This document shows, one piece after another, positions 44,578 to 57,424 of a stretch of DNA of 64,000 bases. The notes beneath the pieces are model-generated. The model saw nothing but the letters and a program-made list of their open reading frames with translations, was not told where the DNA came from and ran no database searches. The stretch comes from Phellopilus nigrolimitatus (Eukaryota > Basidiomycota > Agaricomycetes > Hymenochaetales > Hymenochaetaceae). Position 1 is the stretch's first letter, and each line of letters begins with the position of its first letter. Position numbers and translations under genes: made by a program. The DNA lies in NCBI GenBank assembly GCA_021029095.1, contig JAJOHG010000057.1:62001-126000 (forward strand), in the 5' to 3' direction.

Positions 44578-47500
44578 CCTATTTAAGCAAAATTTGTCAT
44601 TTATTGTTCCGAAAGTGCCATGGGCGTGATCACGTCGGCTTCGGCTTCCGTGCTCACTGTCACTCGCCTTCTTACTCATCATCCCGACGTCGCACCGGCC
44701 GCTTTTTTTCGCTCATCACATTCTGTACTTATGTAATTCATTTTTTTTGTATTATGCAGAAAATACAAAAATATATAAAAGAAAAATAATAATATTAGTA
44801 GTAAAACCTCGCGGAACATGCGCACAGCGTCAATCGTCGGCGCGGGCGCACCGCATCCGAGCGGCGGTCCGCGCGACGGTGCGTGTCCGTCTCGCGCAGA
44901 GAACCCGCTGCCGCGACGCGCTCCACGTCGCACGCGCGCATGTGACGTACCACCCTATCCACCACCCCACCGACACCCCTCCGCTCGTGACCTCGCAGCG
45001 TGTGCGGCGCGCGTCAAGCATCCTTTTCCCTCTGTTCGCCTTCGGGTTGAGCAGCGCGGCGCGCGGGCTAATGAGCCGCACGGACGACGCACGTGTCGTG
45101 CACGGCATTTGCGGCTCGGGGGGGGGGGGGGGGGGGCGATGTCTGCCAGCGGGTTGAGTCGGCCTTCCTGCACAGCGTAGTCGAGACAACAGAGTTGGGG
45201 GATCACCAGAGACCGTACAGAGTTTAGCGAGCGGGCGGGTCGTTGTAGAACGTGTGATGCCAGATCTTCTGTGTCACCACAGTTGGTGGCAGCAGCTGGC
45301 ATACGCGAGCCTCTTGAAGGCATCGCGGACGAGCGGGGATGTGAGCGAGTGCACCGGCACTGTCGTCTGTTGTCGCTAAGCGCATGCTTGCGCAGCGCTT
45401 TGTCGTCGTCGAGTACACACGCGTGCCGTCGAACACGAGCGCGTGCCCGCGCATCCGCGTGGTTGTTGTTGTTGAATCCACGGCGTCGCTAGGGGGTGTT
45501 GTCAGATGTTGAGCGTGCGGGTCTTGTCGCACGGCTGACGTGTCGTGGAGGTGAGAGGGCGGCGAGAGGTGGGTGGCGACGTCGTCGTCATCAAGGACGA
45601 CGAGAAAAAAAGTGATGACGCGTCGCCGTCCTACCACATTAGGGCAGATTTGCGCTCCAAATCTGGCATGCCGAGCACATGCCGAAATGTGGCACAGAGA
45701 GAAATAATACAATACACTCGGAAACAATCCAACTGGCCTTATTACCTGAGAATAAAAATCATGGAAAATAGTGATATATACTAATTAATCATCCTATAAA
45801 TTTTCAGCCATTTTTGATAATGATAGATAGAGATAATTGCCAAATAATAGTACAAACTCGATATTTCTCTGTATTTTCAGTATTCTGTGTACTCTGGGGG
45901 TTATATAGGCACCCGGAAGGCAACAATCACCAAGGATCATATCCAATATACTCATTTCTTGAATTTTCATCTGTGGGGACACTCCCTCAGCTGTTGTTAA
46001 AGTGCTTTATGTATGTTTCCTAGTTAATGCTTTTTCCCATCTCCAGCCTTTACTTCTTTTCCAACAGACACAAGACTTTGTACATAGCATTAGGCATATT
46101 TTATTAAGCACATTACAAAGTTTGAGAACCTGAGATGGCTTAGAGACTGATATATGCAGGAAACAGTCTGGGGAGCAGGGTAGAGGCAAGTTTGCTGATT
46201 TAGTGTTGTCATAGAGCTCAGGAAATTTTGAAAAATTCATAATAGCATGTTTACTATATATTACAGGTATCCCATGTATTATTTTTGGGTTTGAGTGGGA
46301 AGAAGTTGATGAGGAAGCAAAAGACTCAAGAATCATCAGGTTGAACTATAGATCTGCACTAGAATACATGAGCATTGCTCATTCTCGAGCACCAAAAGTT
46401 AAATCACATACATCTGGCGTCCCCAGCACAGATCAGATGCCACAATTACTTTCTATCATACTAATATATCTCTTCCTGAAGAAATGAGAAGATTTGGTCG
46501 AGCCGATCTCTCTCTACAATATTTGTTGAGGTTTTGTCCAAAAACCTCGGTTTTACACTACTTGTTTCTTTAATAGCGCCACATCAAGGCTGATCGGAGG
46601 CATGAAAATTTTTGAGGAGATGAAAAAATAGCTATTAAAACGTTCTACAAATTTTTAGGAATATTGAGCAAGAAACAGAATGTGAATAAATCAAACACAG
46701 TCGTCCGAAAGCTGCTTGAATGCAGTTTCCGGAGGTTGCCGAGCCGCGCGTGCCTAATGTGGACGTCGTTCAACTGCGTTCTCCGTCGTTGTCCACGACG
46801 TCCTCGACACTGCTGAGGACGCATAGTGCAGGTAAGTGCTCGAAAAAAACTATATTTTGGTATCTAATCTCATTACAATTACTTTTTAGTACTTTTCACT
46901 TGCTTTTCGGGGCTGGACCGAGCCCGAAGCGTGCCACGTCGACGACCCACTGTCGCCGTCGCATCCCCGCCGTCAACATTGCCTCTTGCACCTCCCCCTT
47001 TCGCACCCTCCAGATTCTTGCACCCCGGACCATGCCACTCGCCTACGCAGAGGCCCTGAGTCATCCATACACCACAAGCACTGTGCCGAACATGTATGGA
47101 GTAGGCAACCCTGTATCTGCAGGTGCGATGGCTCCGCTACCCTTTCCAGTGCCAGGTAAGCAGCATCATCATCGGTTCGTGCAGCCTATGCAGACTATGT
47201 ACTCACGCACTTCACACTCTTGTCCCTTTCTTCCCCCGCCCTCTTGCCCTCTCGCGCCACCCTGTCGCGCCTTTGCAGCTGCCGCCACTTTTTGCGCAGA
47301 CGTGTCGTGCGCAGCCCGCACACGTACCACGCGATGCATGCGACGGCCGGGCCTCCTCGCGCGCGTGCGACGGCGTGCGACGGCTGTGCCGCCTCGTGCG
47401 CGTGCGACGGTGTGCGACGGCTGGGCCTCACGTGCGTGCGACGCGGGTGGACCTCGCGTGCGCGTGACAGCTGGGTTGCCTCGCTCGCGTGCGACGGCGT

Positions 47501-48179
47501 GCGATAGCGAGGCCGCCTCGCGCGCGTACGGCGGTGTGCGATCACGGGGCCCCATCCTCATGCGTGCGAGGACTGGCCCCCTCGCGCGTGCGCGGGGCTG
47601 GACCCCTGAGCATCGCGTGGACACGCGCGTACACTCTAGTGTGCGCGTGGCCGATCCTCGTCGCGTGCGCGGTGACCATCCCTCGCGTGTGTGAGGGATG
47701 GCCAACACGCGCGCGCACTGTCAGTCCCCCTCGTGCGCGCGCACAGCCGTACTCTGCGCGTGCGCTCGAGCGCATGCGATGCCCGGCCCACCCACCCGCA
47801 CGAGTGACAGGGGTGGGGTAGACGGAAGGGGCGGGATGTAATAGCGATGCGCGCGTGCGTTGCCGCGCCGCTTTTTTTGTTTTGTTGTAGTTATTAGTAT
47901 CAATTAAATAAAAATCAATCCCCCAACCAGTGTCTTGAATTAAAAATCCAGAGCCTGAAAAAATATATGAAGCTAATTAATAAATGCATAATGCAAAACA
48001 AATTAAGCTGATTTGCTGCAGGAGTAGCAGAGCTGAACATCGGGATAATGAGCAGGAGGGCGGGACTGCAGCGAGCGGGAGGGTGCGGAAGCGCACCGCC
48101 GGCACGTTACGAGCAAGGATTTAACTTTAGCCTCAGATTTTATGTAAGAAGCCCACTGCCGGCAGCAAGCAGCTTCTGC
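44578..48179. other. Interior of the foldback-like element
   Basis: Mixed composition. 44800-45600 is GC-rich with a 19-base G run (45118-45136). 45650-46900 is AT-richer. 47300-47800 is a GC-rich minisatellite. Open frames at 45224-45727 (minus) and 46007-46336 (minus) have no transposase, helicase or reverse-transcriptase motifs. The interior looks like captured, non-coding or decayed sequence. Confidence 0.5.
47330..47800. repeat. GC-rich minisatellite built on GCGTGCGACGG
   Basis: Imperfect repeats of about 25-50 bp share the core CGCGTGCGACGG(C/T)GTGCGA, followed by short CCTCGCG-type spacers. Both strands give long Arg/Ala/Thr/Pro-rich open frames, which reflect the repeat. Confidence 0.7.
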
Positions 48180-48911
48180 TGAGATCTACAATGTTCACGA
48201 AAGTATTCACAAAGGATCTACAATAGCTGGAAATTTATCTACAGACCTTCGGATAGTATCTACAATTATCAGAAAATTATCTACAAAGCTTTGGATAGGA
48301 TCCACAATTATCAGAAAATTATCTACAACGGCTCGGACAGGATCTACAATTCTCGCAAAACATCCACAGAGGATCTACAATAACTAGAAATTATCTACAA
48401 CGGCTCGGATAGGATCCACAATTATCAGAAAATTATCCACAATGGCCCGGGCAGGATCTACAATGCTCGCAAACTATTCACAAAAGGATCTACAATAACT
48501 AGAAAATTATCTACAATGGCCCGGGCAGGATCTACAATGCTCGCAAACTATTCACAAAAGGATCTACAATAACTAGAAATTATCTACAATGGCTCGGATA
48601 GGATCTACAATAACTAGAAATTATCTACAATGGCTCGGATAGGATCTACAATAACTAGAAATTATCTACAATGGCTCGGATAGGATCTACAATAACCAGA
48701 AAATTATCTACAATGGCCCGGACAGGATCTACAATAACCAGAAAATATTCACAGGGGATCCACAATTATCAGAAAGTTATCTACAACAACCCCCCCAGAC
48801 ACGATCTACATTAACTTCAGATTGATCTACAATATTGTGGAAAAGCGTCGCTGTATTTGCACTATCACTTTGCACTGTTCGTCGCAGATTGTTTAACAAT
48901 CCTAGTAAGGA
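48180..48911 (-). repeat. Right inverted arm with 21-bp periodic array
   Basis: Reverse complement of the left arm's architecture, with about 30 half-units each holding ATCTACAAT or a close variant (the ATTGTAGAT complement). Outer ends match the left arm closely, with small differences such as a 7- versus 8-G run. The order and number of inner units differ, as expected for arrays that expand and contract. Confidence 0.9.
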
Positions 48912-49859
48912 CGGCTCCTTCCAAAGCGACAAAATTGCGTCGTCCGTCTTCTGGTCAGGGAATCGGAAAGCATAAACGCGCTTGTCATGTAGGTAACGGA
49001 GATTGTTGTCCACAGTCCAGTCCTTCACTGTGCGAGGATACCAGAGGCACGTATCGAGTTTATATGGCGAGGGGACAGTAATGATAAACGATTGTAAGGC
49101 GGGGAACGTATTCAAGATTTCTTGTATTTTTGGTGAGAGCACAGTTAAAGGCGTCGCTAAATGCGTAAGCTTGGATAGAGCAGAAACTGCGTCCCTGCAA
49201 TCCATTAGCGCCTCGATCTGGCTAGGCTGTGTGAGCCACAGGTGCGTGAGACCCTCGAAGAACGCGCGTGTGTAGCCTGCCGACACGTTAAAGTCTCTCC
49301 AATCGATACACCCAGGAAACACGAGGAGTTCACGCGGTGTGCATAACGAAAAACGGGTGGTTTCAAGACTATCGCCTCGGAGCGAATCGTGCAGGCGGTC
49401 CCCGTAGCCACACAACGCGGAGAGGCAACCCGGAAGGACCGCGAGGCGGGCGACGCGCGCGCATGGTACGAGGTGTATGTAATCTGCGCTCGTTGACTCT
49501 CGCATCCATACTGCCCGCACCTGCGAGGCGGCATATGTGTGCGTGTGCAAGAAATAGCCGAGAGCGTGAGCTCTTCTGCGTCGGCGCATCACAAGCGTGC
49601 GGAAGAGGAATGGGAGCACCACGGCACGTACGGCGCGCGAGACGAGCGCGAGCGTCGCGGCAATGACCTTGCAGTCTTCTGCGGCGATCTCGAAGACGTG
49701 GATGACGAGCTCCGACGGCAGCGCGGGGAAGGGCGTGATGTTTGTCGGCGATGCCACCGCTTCCTCGACGGTCTTCGAGGTGAGGATCACATGCAATGTT
49801 TTTGCTGGCAATGAAGCGTCGCCAAAATCTGTGGATACGATTGACAGAGCGGCAGACAT
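48777..49859 (-). pseudogene. F-box protein gene split by the foldback-like element
   Basis: A 360-codon frame starts at the ATG at 49859. Residues about 40-95 form an F-box (FPALPSELVIHVFEIAAEDC, then ALVSRAVRAVVLPFLFRTLV), typical of the large fungal F-box families that recruit substrates to SCF ubiquitin ligases. A leucine-rich C-terminal region follows (FFEGLTHLWLTQPSQIEALM, ALSKLTHLATPL). The last 44 or so codons (from 48911 down, SLLGLLNNLRRTVQ onward) lie inside the right arm of the element, so the native C-terminus has been replaced. Joining the flanks across the element at the codon boundary continues the frame 14 codons to a stop at 43862-43860. Whether the chimeric protein is made is unknown. 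Confidence 0.75.
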
Positions 49860-50600
49860 GTCGAGCTCGCCGTCCGGGGCGTCGCTGAGGAGGTCGAGCT
49901 CTTTGTAGTCCCGGTCAAAGAAGCGATGTCGACTTCGCCATATATCCCTCGTACGAATTTTAAATTTAAATTTATGTAATTAAAAAGGTTCTGCGGGCAC
50001 ACCTTCGTACGCTTCTCAACCGGGGCCAATATTATAATCAGCTCGCCTACTTCATTTTGTTTTACTTTCCCTTGATTCCATGCTCGTTGGTCGTTGGTAA
50101 ATGAGAACTTGCAAACCGGCTATTCAAGCGAGCCTCGTTGTCTGCCTTCTTACGACTAATAAATAGGATTTGCCTTCAGAAAGCCAATCATGGCTTGCAA
50201 AAATAGCACTAAAATTAATCCAGAAAATTAATTGATACTCGAGACGACCGGCCCCGATGACTTGCTCAAGATCCCAATAGCCGGCCGTCCTCCTCGCTGC
50301 GGGTCTCAGTATATATCTCGGATCGCTTCAGAAGAATTGTTTATCCTAAGGAAGTACTGTAAATTGGTGAAATGTACAATGCACTGGCTTCGCATTGCCT
50401 TCACGAAATGCGAGTACCACGTTGAGTCGTTTCAAACGAGGTAAGAGACTGTTAACACTACATGTACATTGGACCGGTCCCCGAGATTTTGTATAACGGT
50501 ACAGGAGTGCCCAGGTAATCAACGCCTTGTTATCTCACTAGGCCGACAAAAAATGTAACACAAGTTATATCCGCGGAACAACATTTTTAATACACATACA
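49860..50600. other. Intergenic region between the F-box gene and MID1
   Basis: About 740 bp. The frame of the F-box gene is open for some distance upstream of its first ATG (to around 49960) without another start codon. The rest is AT-rich with no gene seen; it includes the MID1 3' flank. Confidence 0.45.
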
Positions 50601-52271
50601 CTACACAGCAAGTCCGGGTCCATTGCACCATACGTTTCCCCAGCGATCCTGCGCCGCGCCAGTCGAGCCGCCATTCTCTTTCCAAGTGCCGCCCGGGTTC
50701 GAGGCGTCGCCATCAATGAAGCCCATACCATAGCTATCGCCCGCAGTAAATCGCGGGACCGGGCACATGAATTGCAGAAACGGCGGGCACGCGCGCTCGG
50801 CGGCGTTGCACGTCTCGAGGCACGGCAGCAGCTCTGTCCAGTTCCCGCCTGGAAACGCCGGCAGATTTGCGTTGCGTGCGGTCGTGGACGTGTTTTGCGC
50901 GGAGAGCGCCGGGGCGGCGAGTGTCGCTTGTGCCGAGTCGGCGCGCTTCGCCCTTTTCGAAGGGGTACTGCTCGGGGTTGAGGTCGGATTCGGTGGCACC
51001 TCGCCGCAGCGAGGTAGCTGGACGGCACAGAGCCACGTGCGGTACGCTGTCTGACAGTCCTGGCAGTCAACAAGCGGCGAATACCAGTCGCGTCCGCACG
51101 CAAAGGTGAGGAGGGAGGTCGTGAAATTTGTCATATAGGAAAGGAGGGGCTCCGAGATCCCATCTGGAAGCGACGACGCGTCGTACGAGTCTATTCCAAA
51201 GGGTGGCTCAGGTAGCGGCACCGCGTAGGATGTTAGAGGGCAGTAAGGGAGGGAATGGACAAGTGGACAATCAAATGAGGCTGGAATAATTGTTGAGTTC
51301 ATGATTCCGAAGGAGAGAGGAAGACGTACTTACCACTCTTAGTCACGAAATTAATCGGACCAGACACCTTCACCCCGTCTTGTATCACATACACCGTGTA
51401 ATTCGTCAGCGGCTGCAGACCTTGCACCAACCATTGCGTTCTCCATCCATCTGCACCCCGAAACACCAAGCTATCCTTCACATTCCCGAAGCTACCGCTA
51501 TTCACCACCAAGTTTGTCAGATTCTGTAACGCACAGGCCGTCACGGGTAAGCCATCCTTAAAAATATTCGCGATGAAATCAAACTCGGGAAACGCGCCGA
51601 TAGGGCCGACTAGCAATGTGAAATTTGGGAATTGATTGGGGGGAGTAGGGGAAGTGAGGTTGGCTATGGGTAGAGTGAAGTTCGGGTAGGTCGGCATATC
51701 CGGCGAAGGCACGTCAAACGACGGAGAGAAAAGCAGAGCCTGGTTCGCTGTCGTGTCACCTAATAGCGGCAGCGATATAAGCTGCTCGTGCAGCGGGCCT
51801 GCATGCGCTATTAGCAAATGAGTAAATGTCTCCTCCATCTAGCAACGTACCGCTATCTGTTACACCGACCTCAAAAATCCGCGCTGCGCCCTCCACATCC
51901 ACCGCAAACACACCACCACCATTCGGTACGTCCATTGTAAAGTTCCCAATCCCGTTCCCCCCTAAAACAATCTCGAAGACATCGGACTCTGAAGAGTCGG
52001 GCCCGGGGTCGCTCACAGCGGTGTTGTTGGTTACGAAGAAGCGCGGGCCGTCGTTGTTGTTCGCTGGGGCGTCGCAGAGAGCTACAGAGACAGTGAGGAG
52101 TGATGTAGAAGACTTCGGCAACGAAAATGTGGAAGAAGAGAGACTCGAGGAGGAGAGGAGGAGAGATTGGTTGAGCGCGAGAGGTTGCGGCTGCGCGAAC
52201 GCAGCTGTCGCGTACAGAACCAGGAAAATGAGGGACTCCGGAAAGAGGAGAAGTCTTGATAACTGAAACAT
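50601..52271 (-). CDS. MID1: Mid1-like stretch-activated calcium channel regulatory subunit
   Basis: Three exons: 52271-51851, 51798-51334, 51280-50601, giving 521 residues with GT..AG introns. The N-terminus is a hydrophobic signal (LLLFPESLIFLVLYATAAFA). An extracellular Ser/Asn-rich region follows, with many N-glycosylation sites and an immunoglobulin-like stretch (LVQGLQPLTNYTVYVI). The C-terminal third is Cys-rich: FDCPLVHSLPYCP, LLTFACGRDWYSPLVDCQDC, WLCAVQLPRC, then CLETCNAAERACPPFLQFMC. That Cys pattern is the signature of Mid1, the partner of the Cch1 calcium channel at the plasma membrane, which supports calcium entry under stress, wall damage and mating. Length fits fungal Mid1 (about 500-650). 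No defect is seen. Confidence 0.88.
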
Positions 52272-53877
52272 CCTTTTCCTTGGCTAGAAACCGTCGACAC
52301 TTCTGCTCTTGCGCCCCGTAAGGTCGGTGGTGCAGAACGGGCTGAAGACCGTAACGAAGACTAAGAATATTAGCTCTGAGTTCAGACGGTGCCTGCAGCC
52401 GCCTGAACGTGCCTTGTGCCTCTGCCAAGCACAGTTGGCTTCGGTGTAGCCTCTCAGGTCAACGCAGGTCTGCGAGACGAGGATGAATTCTGTGCTGAAT
52501 TTCTGAGAATCATGTAACGGTGCGGACGCTGCGTTTTTCGGACTTTGAATGAGACGGACAGTGCCGGATGTGGCTGTACTTGTTCGGTACTCTTTCAATT
52601 TGCTTCCGAGAGCCTACCACCGGAATACTAGGCTTGTTGCTGCTGAAAACATTAGAACATTAGAAATTGTGATTCAGATTCAAAATGATGAATTAGACAT
52701 GAGGAGACCGCGGTGAAGTCAAATAACTCTTGTCCAGGATAAAGTGTGATTTCTACCCCAACTAACATATCTTAGCCACAAACGCTGCTCAAGGTTGGCG
52801 ACACCACCGAAACTCTGATTAAGATGCGTTACGTGTATTATATGCATGCCGCGGAGAGCTTTATTTCTCAAGCATAAAAAATAGATGTTTATCATTGGCC
52901 CTTCTCAAGATAAGCTCTACTTTTTCACCCGGGCCATACCAGCATCAGCAAAAACGAAAATTTACTTAAAATGTCTTATTTGGCTTGTGCAAGGCGTTGC
53001 AAGTCGGAGAGCAGGATATGTGATTGGCCTCAGGTTCTACGATTACTCAACTCCTAACAAGTGACCTTAGTGGATCGTCGACGCCACCAATGCATTCGAG
53101 TCGGTGTTCAAAATGGTGAGCTTGCATTTGCAATCACATCTCCGGAAATTCCACAGCGGTATTTGGACACTTCTTCCACGCGCCTGTCTCGTGTCACCAC
53201 CATCCGTCATTTATCCGTCATATATACTCCATTACGAACTACCCTTTTATCGAAGGTTGGAATCGAGGCTCCACCGATTCTCTTGGCACTCTCGAGGGTG
53301 AATGTGCATTATGCCTCCTTCACGTTTTGGCTGCGGCTCTATTAAAGAAAAAGGAATGAGAAGATAATCATTTGTTTTATCTATTGATGCTGCGCATAGT
53401 GCAAAAGAGCAGGCAGATCTACATATGAGGACCTCGCCGGTCGGCAGGTACGCATGCTTCGAGTTCTCTCCCTTCCGCTCTAATGACCTTCTTCTTTCAT
53501 TCAAATGTAGGGTTGTTGGCCTATCGTTTACCTGTTTTCATCCCCTCTTCAATTCCATGGCATCGCCTGCCATCGAGAGCAGCACATTCGCAAGCTAGGG
53601 TGGAAATACCGTGTTTTTATTCTAAAGTCTAAATTTCCTATTTTGTATGTAGTGAGGAAAGAATTCGATGTGGAACCTGACGCGGGAGGCGTTGATGACG
53701 TGAGACAGGACACGTCGCCGGCAGCTCGGCATGACTACGGGGCGTTAAAGCTTCGTCCGAGCCGACGCGAGTTCTCGACTCCGTTCTTAACCACCACTAC
53801 CTTATCACTCGCTACTGTACTCCCCAACTTCACTTTCCTTGACTGGTGGCTTTACTTGGGCTACTGGTTGTTATCGA
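52272..53877. other. Intergenic region between divergent MID1 and Mam3-like genes
   Basis: 1.6 kb holding two divergent promoters. A pyrimidine-rich stretch around 53760-53870 precedes the Mam3-like start. Short open frames lack features. Confidence 0.5.
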
Positions 53878-56800
53878 ATGAAACACGCTCGACTTCTGTC
53901 CTCCTTTGCCTCGTCCGTTCTTTCAAACCACCTTCCAACTGTACGCGATGCTTTCTCTTCCACCACCCGCACTTCTCTTTCCTTCATCAGCGGCAGTGGC
54001 GGCGCAGGCGCCGGAGACCCCGCATTGCACAGCTTCGCGAAACGCGCAGTGGAAAAGGGATCAGCGGAATACGCTATTTTCGCATGTCTCATACCCGTTC
54101 TCGTCATCTTGTCGGGTATTTTTGCCGGGTTAACGCTGGGTTATATGTCCCTCGATGAGACGCAGTTGAATGTTTTGAGCATTTCGGGAACCCCGTGAGT
54201 CCAAATTTCCTTGCCGTTCTTCGTCAAGGTTGTTCGTTTCAGCCACTAAACGCGAACTCTCGCTCAGGAAACAGCGTGAATATGCAAATAAGATAAAGCC
54301 TATTCGTAAGAATGGGCACTTGCTGCTTGTGACCCTCCTGCTCGCAAATATGATTGTCAATGAAACATTGCCGGTCATCAGCGACCCCATTCTCGGTGGC
54401 GGGGTTGAAGCTGTTGTAGTGAGCACGGTGCTTATTGTATTGTGAGTTGTCAGCCTCGTTCTGTGGCTTCTTCTTCCTCTTTCCCGGCACTGTCCACTTC
54501 CAGCTGTTGCGGATGCAAATTACTCGAACCATTTGTTTCTATTTGTTCGGTTCGCTCTTGATCTGTCTTCTGTGCCGTCTATCCAATTAAACATTGGTTT
54601 GGATTTGGTGTCTTTGCTCGAGATTCGGTGTCGTGGTTAAAAGAGACCACACATCACCTTCGCAGATTGCCTTGGAAGACAGCGTGCCGATGCTTCATTC
54701 TGCCTCGTTTCAAATGCCAAGTCTTATGATCGACTGAATATGGATGCTAAACTTTCTGCTATAGGTTCTCTGAAATCATCCCTCAATCAGTGTGTACGCG
54801 CCATGGCCTGTATATAGGGGCGAAGATGGCCGGACCGACGCGCATCTTGATCTATATCTTCGTAAGTTCTTTAGTTTGGAATCCATGCTTCTGACTGAAG
54901 ACCGTATAGGGTATCGTTTCGTGGCCCATTGCCAAACTTCTCGAATTCATCCTTGGGCCTCATCACGGCATCATCTACAGGCGAGGTGGTGCGTACTCAA
55001 CCTCATTAAATTGACCCATAGAATTCTAACGAGAACGTCACCATAGAACTGAAAGAGCTCATCGCGATGCATGGCTCTATGAATCCTTTAGGTGGTGATC
55101 TCCGCAAGGACACGGTCACTATCATCGGCGCAACTCTGGACTTACAGGACAAGACGGTCCCTCAGGCCATGACTCCCATTGACCGAGTGTTTATGCTGCA
55201 CATCGATGCTAAGCTCGATTACGATACGCTTCGCCGCATCTGCGCGACTGGGCACTCCCGTATCCCAGTCTACGAAGAGGTCGAGGTAACTTTACCTGTT
55301 CAAGCTGAGGCCAATGGGTTTGACATGGGCTCTGACGACAATTCCCTCGGCAATGAACCGCTTTATAAGAGAAGTACGGAAACGAGCGATCGAACTGTTA
55401 GGACAAAAGTCAAGAAAATTATTGGTATCTTGCTCGTTAAACAGTGTGTGCTTCTCGATCCTGAAGGTTTGTCTTTTTCTTCTGCGGCCGCAGTTCAAGT
55501 TTATTGCCCGTATTTGTGAGTCATCATTCTAATTCTTTCTAAAAAAAGATGCCGTTCCGGTCCGCAAGATGCGTCTCAACAAGGTCCTGTTCGTCCCGCA
55601 GAATGAGCCTCTTCTCGGTATGCTCGACCGTTTCCAGGAAGGCCGCAGCCACATGGCCATTGTCAGCCGTATCAGTGTCGATCGTGCACAAAGTGTCAAG
55701 AAAGTTGTCCAGAAGAATCTTACACAGCGTCTACTCGGCGCTCTTCAGGGCGACTCTTCCTCTTCGGATACGTCGGACGACAGCAGCGACGAGGATGACG
55801 ATAGAACGATGGCAGTCGAGTCGGAGAATAATAAATCTGTCGCTGGCGACAGCTCTGCGGAGAAGGAATCGGACAAGATCAAATTCGCGAAGAACAGTAA
55901 CAAGGCGGGCTCTCGCGGTCGTAAGAAGAATCGCAAGGACAAGCATCGCATCGAGAAGGACCTTGAGAAGGGTGACGAAGAGGCCGAAGCTGATCGTGAA
56001 AAAGAGAAAGTCCGCAAGACGGCACTGGAGCAGAGCATGCCTGCAGATGCTGTTCTGTCGAAAGCGAACGCGGAAGAGTATCTCACGAGTCAGGGTATCG
56101 ACCCCGCCGCCATGCCTCTGGGTATCATTACACTAGAAGATGTCTTGGAAGGTGATTAGCACATTCGCATATTCATTATGGCTCGTAGTGCTTTACTGAC
56201 GTTTATCGATGCGGATAGAACTTATCGGCGAAGAAATCTACGACGAATTCGACGTCGAGGGCACCGGTGCACATTCCCAATCCTTCGTCCCGCCTGGCGC
56301 GCACCCTCATCAACAAACTCACCAAACGCGCGGTCTCGTAAGGAAGAACTCCGCCCCGGAGCTCGCTGCAAGTTCAAGTACCGGAAAGACATCCGAGCTT
56401 CTCGCGCGAGTCGGCGGCCTCACCACGCAGATGCCGAGGCCGATCGCGCTTACGAGTCTGAAGAACCTTGGCTTTCTTCGCAGCAGGAGCGCCCCGCCGA
56501 CACCGCGTGACTCGGACGGGCCGATTGTGGTTAGCTCGGCGCCTCCCACCCAAGCCGCCTTCGGTTCTAACATGGACAGCGCGGCGTATGGCTCTTCGGA
56601 GAACGCTCCACCCTCTGCAGGCCTGAACCCGTCTATAATCGTGTCGACGAGTTACGAGGGCGAAACACGTCCTCTCCCGCAGATCGAAGAATGCTCCCCG
56701 GCGGGCGAGTATGTCTCCGCGCCTGCCGATACGATGGGCCACTCCATGAGGCCATATCCGGCTGAGCATCGCCAACCCGAGAGCCCCTCAACCGTCACTG

Positions 56801-57189
56801 CGATTCCGACGTCAGTAGCGGGACGGCCGAGATCAATCCCATCGCCGTCTCCAGTAACGAGCGTTTTTTCGACTACGGCGCCAACGCCGCGCAGCGGATC
56901 GCCAGTGCCCTCTCTGGAGGCTATTCTCTTCGATCGCAAACGCCGTGCCGCGGGCGGCGCGGGTCCGAACGCTGTCGGAACGGGCGTGGGCCCGCCGAGT
57001 GTGCCGGGGACGCCCTTGGCTATGTCAGCGTCGGAGCAGCGCGCGAAGACGAAGGGCGGGTTCAAGAGCAGCCCGCTTGCCGCGCTCGGCGGGGACTCGC
57101 ATGTCGTGGTTGCGGAGGAGATCAAGAAGCAGCGACAGCTTGCCCGTGAGCAGGAGGCGGCGAAGGAGGAGGCGGCAGGTGCGGAATAG
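53878..57189 (+). CDS. CNNM/Mam3-like membrane protein with DUF21 and CBS domains
   Basis: Seven exons: 53878-54194, 54268-54441, 54765-54861, 54910-54988, 55047-55466, 55549-56151, 56219-57189, giving 886 residues. Residues about 60-210 form the DUF21/CNNM membrane domain: IFAGLTLGYMSLDETQLNVL, then HLLLVTLLLANMIVNETLPV, SEIIPQSVCTRHGLYIGAKM and YRRGELKELIAMHG. A CBS module follows (TVPQAMTPIDRVFMLHIDAK, HSRIPVYEEVE, KKIIGILLVKQCVLLDPE, VLFVPQNEPLLGMLDRFQEG). It carries a long charged insert and closes with LGIITLEDVLE and LIGEEIYDEFD. The C-terminus is a disordered Ser/Pro-rich tail. Mam3/CNNM proteins act at the vacuolar or plasma membrane in Mg, Mn and other metal homeostasis. An in-frame alternative start at 53839 adds 13 residues. 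Confidence 0.88.
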
Positions 57190-57424
57190 AAGTAGATGAC
57201 TAGGGTCCGTTTAGGAGAAATGGTGAATCGACTGGGCGGACAATTACTGTATTGTACATTTTTTCCCCTCTCTTCATTACTGTACTTTTCTTACATACCT
57301 ATGCAACTCATACCTATGCAATTTAGAAATTAATGTCGATGGCTCGTGTTTTTCTTGCGCTATTATACGTATACCTTTCTTGATATATTGTACTCGTCGC
57401 AGTTCCAGAGCCTAAATCTACAAT

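Larger units (their letters stand above)
43905..48911. mobile_element. Foldback-like element with long repeat-array inverted arms
   Basis: About 5.0 kb bounded by inverted repeats beginning TCCTTACTAGGATTGTTAAA on both ends. The outermost 150 bp or so of the two ends are nearly identical. Farther in, each arm (about 670 and 735 bp) is an array of 21-bp half-units. The 3.6-kb interior encodes no transposase I can recognise. Long terminal inverted repeats made of short tandem repeats are the structure of foldback elements, and subterminal repeat clusters also occur in large cut-and-paste families. It is presumably non-autonomous. It interrupts an F-box gene. No target-site duplication was found at the edges. 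Confidence 0.75.

Noticed and set aside
44176..44789. Open frames of 96-168 codons across the foldback arm (repeated ST(I/M)..RKLST peptides)
   Set aside because: The 42-bp repeat is a multiple of three, so frames stay open automatically; the peptides are translated repeat units.
47169..47708. 179-codon Arg-rich minus-strand frame and a 324-codon plus-strand frame at 46720-47694
   Set aside because: Largely translated minisatellite with repeated RAR/GG or ARA/RV blocks; no domain found.
48890..48935. TTGGAAGGA on both sides of the foldback element as a target-site duplication
   Set aside because: The matching bases are not adjacent to either end of the element and occur in simple GGAA-rich sequence.
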